A stretch of DNA of 5,862 bases. Source: Saprospiraceae bacterium. GTDB lineage: Bacteria; Bacteroidota; Bacteroidia; Chitinophagales; Saprospiraceae. The notes under the pieces are model-generated. The model searched no databases and was not told the DNA's origin. It saw only the letters and a program-made list of their open reading frames with translations. Positions 5,446 to 5,862 of the stretch are shown here, piece by piece. The stretch spans positions 1-5,862 of the forward strand of contig JALZVN010000255.1 in the NCBI GenBank assembly GCA_023299965.1. Reading direction: 5' to 3'. The first letter of the stretch is position 1. Each line of letters opens with the position of its first letter. Both the position numbers and the translations under genes were made by a program.

Positions 5446-5862
5446 ATGGGCAAGTTAAAGGTAACGCTAAGTAGCGTCATAATTTTGTTTTTTTCAACAA
5501 GTTTCCTTTTTTCTCAAAATTATCCGCAATCTAGTTTTCTACAAACTAGAGTAGAAGTAGATTTTACTTCAGCGGGTACTATGTATGTCAAGCATATCAT
5601 AGGTGAAGAACAAAGTTTGTACAGTTTATCTCAGTTTTATGATGCTAGCCTGTATGACATAAAACGGTTCAATCCAAAATTGGTCGTAGGAGAGGAACAT
5701 ATAGGAATGGAAGTCAAAATACCAATTGATGAGAAACATCTAATCAAAGATCTTAATCAAGCCGGAAACTATCAAGTTTTAGAGCAAGTGTATTATCAGG
5801 TTCAAAAAAAGGATACCCCCTATGGAATTGCTAAACGTAGGATAAAAATAGACCTTGAAACA
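5446..5862 (+). CDS. Secreted LysM-domain protein, N-terminal part; cut by the right edge
   Basis: An open frame of 139 codons from ATG 5446 to the window end without a stop. An in-frame TAA at 5428-5430 and no intervening ATG fix the start. Residues 1-24 look like a Sec signal peptide: K3/K5, a hydrophobic core VIILFFSTSFLF (11-22), then SQ; cleavage probably falls near residue 23-24. There is no lipobox cysteine. Residues 47-94 form a LysM repeat: YVKHIIGEEQSLYSLSQFYD, a DIKRFNP turn (71-77), then GMEVKIPI. A second repeat begins near 115 (QVYYQVQKKDTPYGIAKR) and is cut off. LysM modules bind N-acetylglucosamine-containing glycans, so a periplasmic peptidoglycan-binding role is likely. The C-terminal, perhaps catalytic or ligand-binding, part is not visible, so no further function can be given. 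It diverges from kdsB, another envelope gene. Confidence 0.85.
   Translation, partial: MGKLKVTLSSVIILFFSTSFLFSQNYPQSSFLQTRVEVDFTSAGTMYVKHIIGEEQSLYSLSQFYDASLYDIKRFNPKLVVGEEHIGMEVKIPIDEKHLIKDLNQAGNYQVLEQVYYQVQKKDTPYGIAKRRIKIDLET

Overview
The window looks like an ordinary chromosomal segment of a Bacteroidota bacterium. The DNA is AT-rich, most starts lack a Shine-Dalgarno sequence, and several intergenic regions carry TAnnTTTG boxes, the -7 promoter element of that phylum. The proteins also look like Bacteroidota versions of their families, for example the long urocanate hydratase and a lipid A-Kdo pathway gene. I cannot place it below phylum level.

Left part (1-2640), minus strand: a histidine-utilisation operon, hutH (histidine ammonia-lyase) then hutU (urocanate hydratase), separated by 9 bases. 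HutU runs off the left edge with about half of its expected length present. Together they turn L-histidine into urocanate and then imidazolonepropionate. The remaining hut genes are presumably beyond the edge. A LysR-type regulator is transcribed divergently from hutH across a 73-base gap. That gap holds a 20-base near-perfect palindrome whose two halves are each a consensus -7 box, one facing each gene. This is the most interesting regulatory structure here.

Middle (3535-4103), plus strand: cytidine deaminase (pyrimidine salvage) follows the regulator after about 100 bases. It meets the next gene tail to tail with a 19-base overlap.

Right part (4085-5376), minus strand: kdsB (CMP-Kdo synthetase, for the LPS inner core) and a zinc-ribbon NUDIX hydrolase. 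They form a tight pair in which the kdsB stop and the NUDIX GTG start share one base. Divergent from kdsB, a secreted LysM-domain protein begins at 5446 and is cut by the right edge. The 69-base gap between them carries a 10-base-arm inverted repeat and a plus-strand -7 box.

I see no RNA genes, mobile elements, CRISPR arrays or clear rho-independent terminators, and no gene-free stretch longer than about 100 bases. I found no evidence for a new multi-gene system. The points worth following are regulatory (LysR/hut) and small family-level oddities.
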